The notes below the pieces were generated by a model. The model worked only from the letters and a program-made list of their open reading frames with translations, was not told the origin of the DNA and did no database searches. The position numbers and the translations under genes are program-made. A DNA stretch of 12,744 nucleotides from Thermoprotei archaeon (GTDB lineage: Archaea > Thermoproteota > Thermoprotei_A > Marsarchaeales > UBA168): NCBI GenBank assembly GCA_011055275.1, contig DSEZ01000094.1, positions 1-12,744 of the forward strand, in the 5' to 3' direction. Positions 10,327 to 12,744 of this stretch are shown here, in pieces (the first letter of the stretch is position 1; the number at the start of each line of letters is the position of its first letter).

Positions 10327-12744
10327 TTGAAAGGACCTTACAGCAGTTGGAGCTATGGGCTAAAGCGCGTGCTTGGTTCTCCAGTTGTGGACGTGCTCTT
10401 GCTAATCCTAGTGTTCTTCATAGGCCTCGCGGAAAGGCTGGAACCTCTGGCTTACTTGCAAAGTAACGGCATACCCATAGGCTTTCCGTGGGCTATCGCG
10501 ACGCTTGACCCGTTCTTTCACTATCTTGTAACGCTTAGGATAGTTGAGTACGGCCCCTTGTCTTTCTTTAACTCGTTATATCCCACGCTTCATTACCCAT
10601 ACTGGAACGATACGACGACGTGGTTCCCTGGAAGAGACGTCACGTCCAACTACATGGTCGGAATAGCGTATTTCTCAGCATTTACGTATTGGGTGGCTCG
10701 TTTCTTTGACCTGTATCCGTCCGTCGGACAGATCATAGTCTATATGCCTGCCATTCTGGGTGCATTGACCGTCGTTTTGCTCTACCCATTAGGCAAGGTG
10801 CTGTTTAACAGAAAGGTTGGGCTGCTGGCAGCCGTTTTGGGGTTGCTGGCGCCTGCTTTCATTAATAGAAGCATGGCTGGCCATATAAAAGGAGAGCCAA
10901 TAGATCTCTTCCTATGGGTTGTGGCGCTTACGCTCTTCGTAAAGAGCTACAAGGAGGGCAAGCCCATTTACGGCCTAATAGCCGGCCTCATCATAGGCTT
11001 TTCTGGCTCGGTTTGGGGTGGGTACCTTTACATAATGAATGGCATAGCGCTATTTGCGGTTGCCATGGTTTTGTTGGAAAGGATAGACGATGTTAAAGGA
11101 CAGGTTCTGGTTGCGACCATTGTGCCCTCGGCGGTACTTCCAGCTATGCTGTTGCCCGAAGGTGCCTCGTGGCTTCGTAGCTTTTCGGCAATAGTCATGC
11201 CTGTCCTGGCCGTTTTACTGGTATCTATTTACACGTTATGGGGAAGGTCCCAAAAGGAGAGACTTCATATCTTGTCCGTTGGGACGCTGGCCGTTATAGT
11301 GGTCAGTTTCGTTATAATGTTTGTGGGAGCGGAAGTCCCGGCACTTTCTCATATATTTCCATCTGGTAGGCTTGCGACTGTAATAAATCCGTTTGCGGCT
11401 TCTGGAATTGAGACGACCGTGGGTGAGCAAGAACTCAGCAGTTGGACCGCTTTTTATCAAGATTACTTGTTCATGTTGCCATTAATACCGTTTGCTATAT
11501 ATCTTTTGCTGAAGAGCAGAACCGACCTTAACCTCCTGCTGGCTTTGCTGGTTTTGATGGGTATATATGCGGAAGCATCGATGGTGAGGTTGGATCAACT
11601 TCTTGCAATTCCGGCTGTCATAGCAAGCGGTTACGCCTTAGAGCGCTTGCTTGCTAACAGCATGCATTCGTCGGCGATTAACAACAGGGGATTTGGGGCC
11701 ACGGTCGTGTTGGGGCTTGTGATCGCTGGAGCAGCCTTTTACTCCGTTAAGCCAGCCTATTACGATGCCTCGCTTCCACCGATGATCGATACAGGGCTTG
11801 GCACCGCATCGCTGGATACCAGTTGGCTTCAGGCATTGGAATGGCTCAAGACGAACACTCCCCAGAACGCGGTGGTTGCGTCTTGGTGGGATTACGGCTA
11901 CTGGCTAAACGTGGTAGCTGGTAAGACGACGCTTAACGACGGTGCTACAATAAGCACAGCTAGGATAAGACAGGTTGCGGACGCGTTTTTGGGTAACCAG
12001 ACCGAGGCTTATGACATACTTTACAAACTTGGCGCGCAATATGTGGTTGCTACCGAGGCGTTTGGATTTTGGACATATAATGGCCAGATATATCCTGGCA
12101 CCCTTCTCCCCATAGGGATTGGCGACATAGGAAAAAGCACGGCGATGATGACCATAGCGGGTTGGAACAACAGCAAGATGTCGCTGTACTTGAATAGTAC
12201 TTACGTGCAGATAGCCTCTAATTTCGGCTACGATTTTGAGATCCCGATGGGTAATCCATACGTAACGAACTACGGAAATCAGGCAGTTGCCAACCTCTCC
12301 GACGGTGCCCTCGTCTTCTTCATGAAGAACGACGTGGTTTACCAGACCAAAATAATAAATGCCACTGCCATAAGCCAGATCGCGAGCAAGGCCAACGAAA
12401 GCAGTACCACGGCATCCGAGTGGATAGCCAATAATCAAAAGTACAACGGCATCTATTGGACGAAGCCCACCGAAGTACCTTATTATAACACTTTCTTATA
12501 CCAAATGCTTATGGATCCCTTTATATATCCTAACCAATTCGTACCATATTACATGAATTATGGTTACATAGCATCGCTTATGGAGAGCTATGCCTCCTCC
12601 TCATCGCAACTGGCCCAATACGCGGTGCTTTACAGCAACCTCCAGAACTACGCCCCGCTAACTAAGTTCCAGCTCGTTTACGCGGCGCTTCAGCCAAAAG
12701 AAGGCGGTTTTGTCTTGGTCGTGGTGTATAAGCTGAACCCTGCG
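10327..12744 (+). CDS. aglB: Dolichyl-phosphooligosaccharide-protein glycotransferase AglB (STT3 family), 5' part
   Basis: The frame stays open to the right edge (809 codons from ATG 10318, 806 from TTG 10327). AglB transfers lipid-linked glycan to Asn in sequons on the outer face of the membrane. Residues numbered from 10318: first acidic motif LDPFFHY (Asp64); multiple membrane helices to about 490; TVGE (367-370), the SVSE/TIXE-like loop; MVRL Arg424, sequon-recognition arginine region; catalytic-recognition WWDYG (523-527); and DIGKSTAMM (603-611), fitting the DxxKxxxM DK motif. The second acidic motif, usually AGF-x-D-x-E/D, reads AGHIKGEP, with lysine at the first acidic position. The C-terminal domain has several NxS/T sites of its own. 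The start is ATG 10318 or TTG 10327; TATA spacing favours TTG. Confidence 0.92.
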   Translation, partial: MKGPYSSWSYGLKRVLGSPVVDVLLLILVFFIGLAERLEPLAYLQSNGIPIGFPWAIATLDPFFHYLVTLRIVEYGPLSFFNSLYPTLHYPYWNDTTTWFPGRDVTSNYMVGIAYFSAFTYWVARFFDLYPSVGQIIVYMPAILGALTVVLLYPLGKVLFNRKVGLLAAVLGLLAPAFINRSMAGHIKGEPIDLFLWVVALTLFVKSYKEGKPIYGLIAGLIIGFSGSVWGGYLYIMNGIALFAVAMVLLERIDDVKGQVLVATIVPSAVLPAMLLPEGASWLRSFSAIVMPVLAVLLVSIYTLWGRSQKERLHILSVGTLAVIVVSFVIMFVGAEVPALSHIFPSGRLATVINPFAASGIETTVGEQELSSWTAFYQDYLFMLPLIPFAIYLLLKSRTDLNLLLALLVLMGIYAEASMVRLDQLLAIPAVIASGYALERLLANSMHSSAINNRGFGATVVLGLVIAGAAFYSVKPAYYDASLPPMIDTGLGTASLDTSWLQALEWLKTNTPQNAVVASWWDYGYWLNVVAGKTTLNDGATISTARIRQVADAFLGNQTEAYDILYKLGAQYVVATEAFGFWTYNGQIYPGTLLPIGIGDIGKSTAMMTIAGWNNSKMSLYLNSTYVQIASNFGYDFEIPMGNPYVTNYGNQAVANLSDGALVFFMKNDVVYQTKIINATAISQIASKANESSTTASEWIANNQKYNGIYWTKPTEVPYYNTFLYQMLMDPFIYPNQFVPYYMNYGYIASLMESYASSSSQLAQYAVLYSNLQNYAPLTKFQLVYAALQPKEGGFVLVVVYKLNPA

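Noticed and set aside
11905..12438. 177-codon minus-strand open frame
   Set aside because: It is antisense to aglB, whose frame holds WWDYG and the DK motif; the reverse reading shows no known domain.
1..12744. CRISPR array, insertion sequence or defence system
   Set aside because: No spaced direct repeats, transposase, integrase or defence-type domains were seen; nearly all long frames belong to core archaeal genes or transport.

Overview
The window is archaeal, most likely from a thermophilic Thermoproteota-type (crenarchaeal or related deep-branching) lineage; the species cannot be named from sequence alone. The evidence is a set of archaeal information-processing proteins (PCNA, PriL, PriS, GINS15, aIF2-alpha, Nop10, L44e, S27e, Csl4), an AglB oligosaccharyltransferase with WWDYG and a DK-type DxxKxxxM motif, many TTG and GTG starts, and TATA-like boxes centred about 22-27 bp upstream of several start codons, the layout of leaderless archaeal transcripts. 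Base composition is close to half G+C.

Left part (1-4430): the 3' end of a DHH/DHHA1 phosphoesterase, then an overlapping ECF transporter module of two ABC ATPases and the EcfT scaffold (408-2805). Convergent to it lies a minus-strand pair, inorganic pyrophosphatase followed by a short NfeD-like membrane protein (3775-2788). Divergent from the pyrophosphatase is a small membrane protein that looks like an ECF substrate-binding (S) component (3834-4430), the probable specificity subunit of the ECF module.

Middle and right (4405-10192): aIF2-alpha and Nop10 on the minus strand, and divergent from them PCNA-PriL-PriS, a 326-bp gap, then GINS15-L44e-S27e-Csl4. This is the archaeal replication/translation supercluster (clamp, primase and GINS linked to L44e/S27e/aIF2-alpha/Nop10), here with the translation part split in two and placed head-to-head around the replication genes. 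The GINS15 is divergent but keeps both domain signatures. PriS has lost the cysteines of its usual zinc motif.

Right edge (10327-12744): the first ~806 codons of AglB, running off the window.

Two stretches are not explained by ordinary genes. One is a GC-rich segment with competing hairpins and a perfect Shine-Dalgarno sequence between the aIF2-alpha and PCNA promoters (about 5450-5570). The other is the 8375-8700 gap, with a long minus-strand open frame of coding appearance, an 11-bp inverted repeat and a clustered GGATTA hexamer. I found no CRISPR array, insertion sequence, rRNA or convincing tRNA. I do not see a clearly new defence or mobile system; the most unusual items are the two gaps, the zinc-less PriS and the divergent GINS15.
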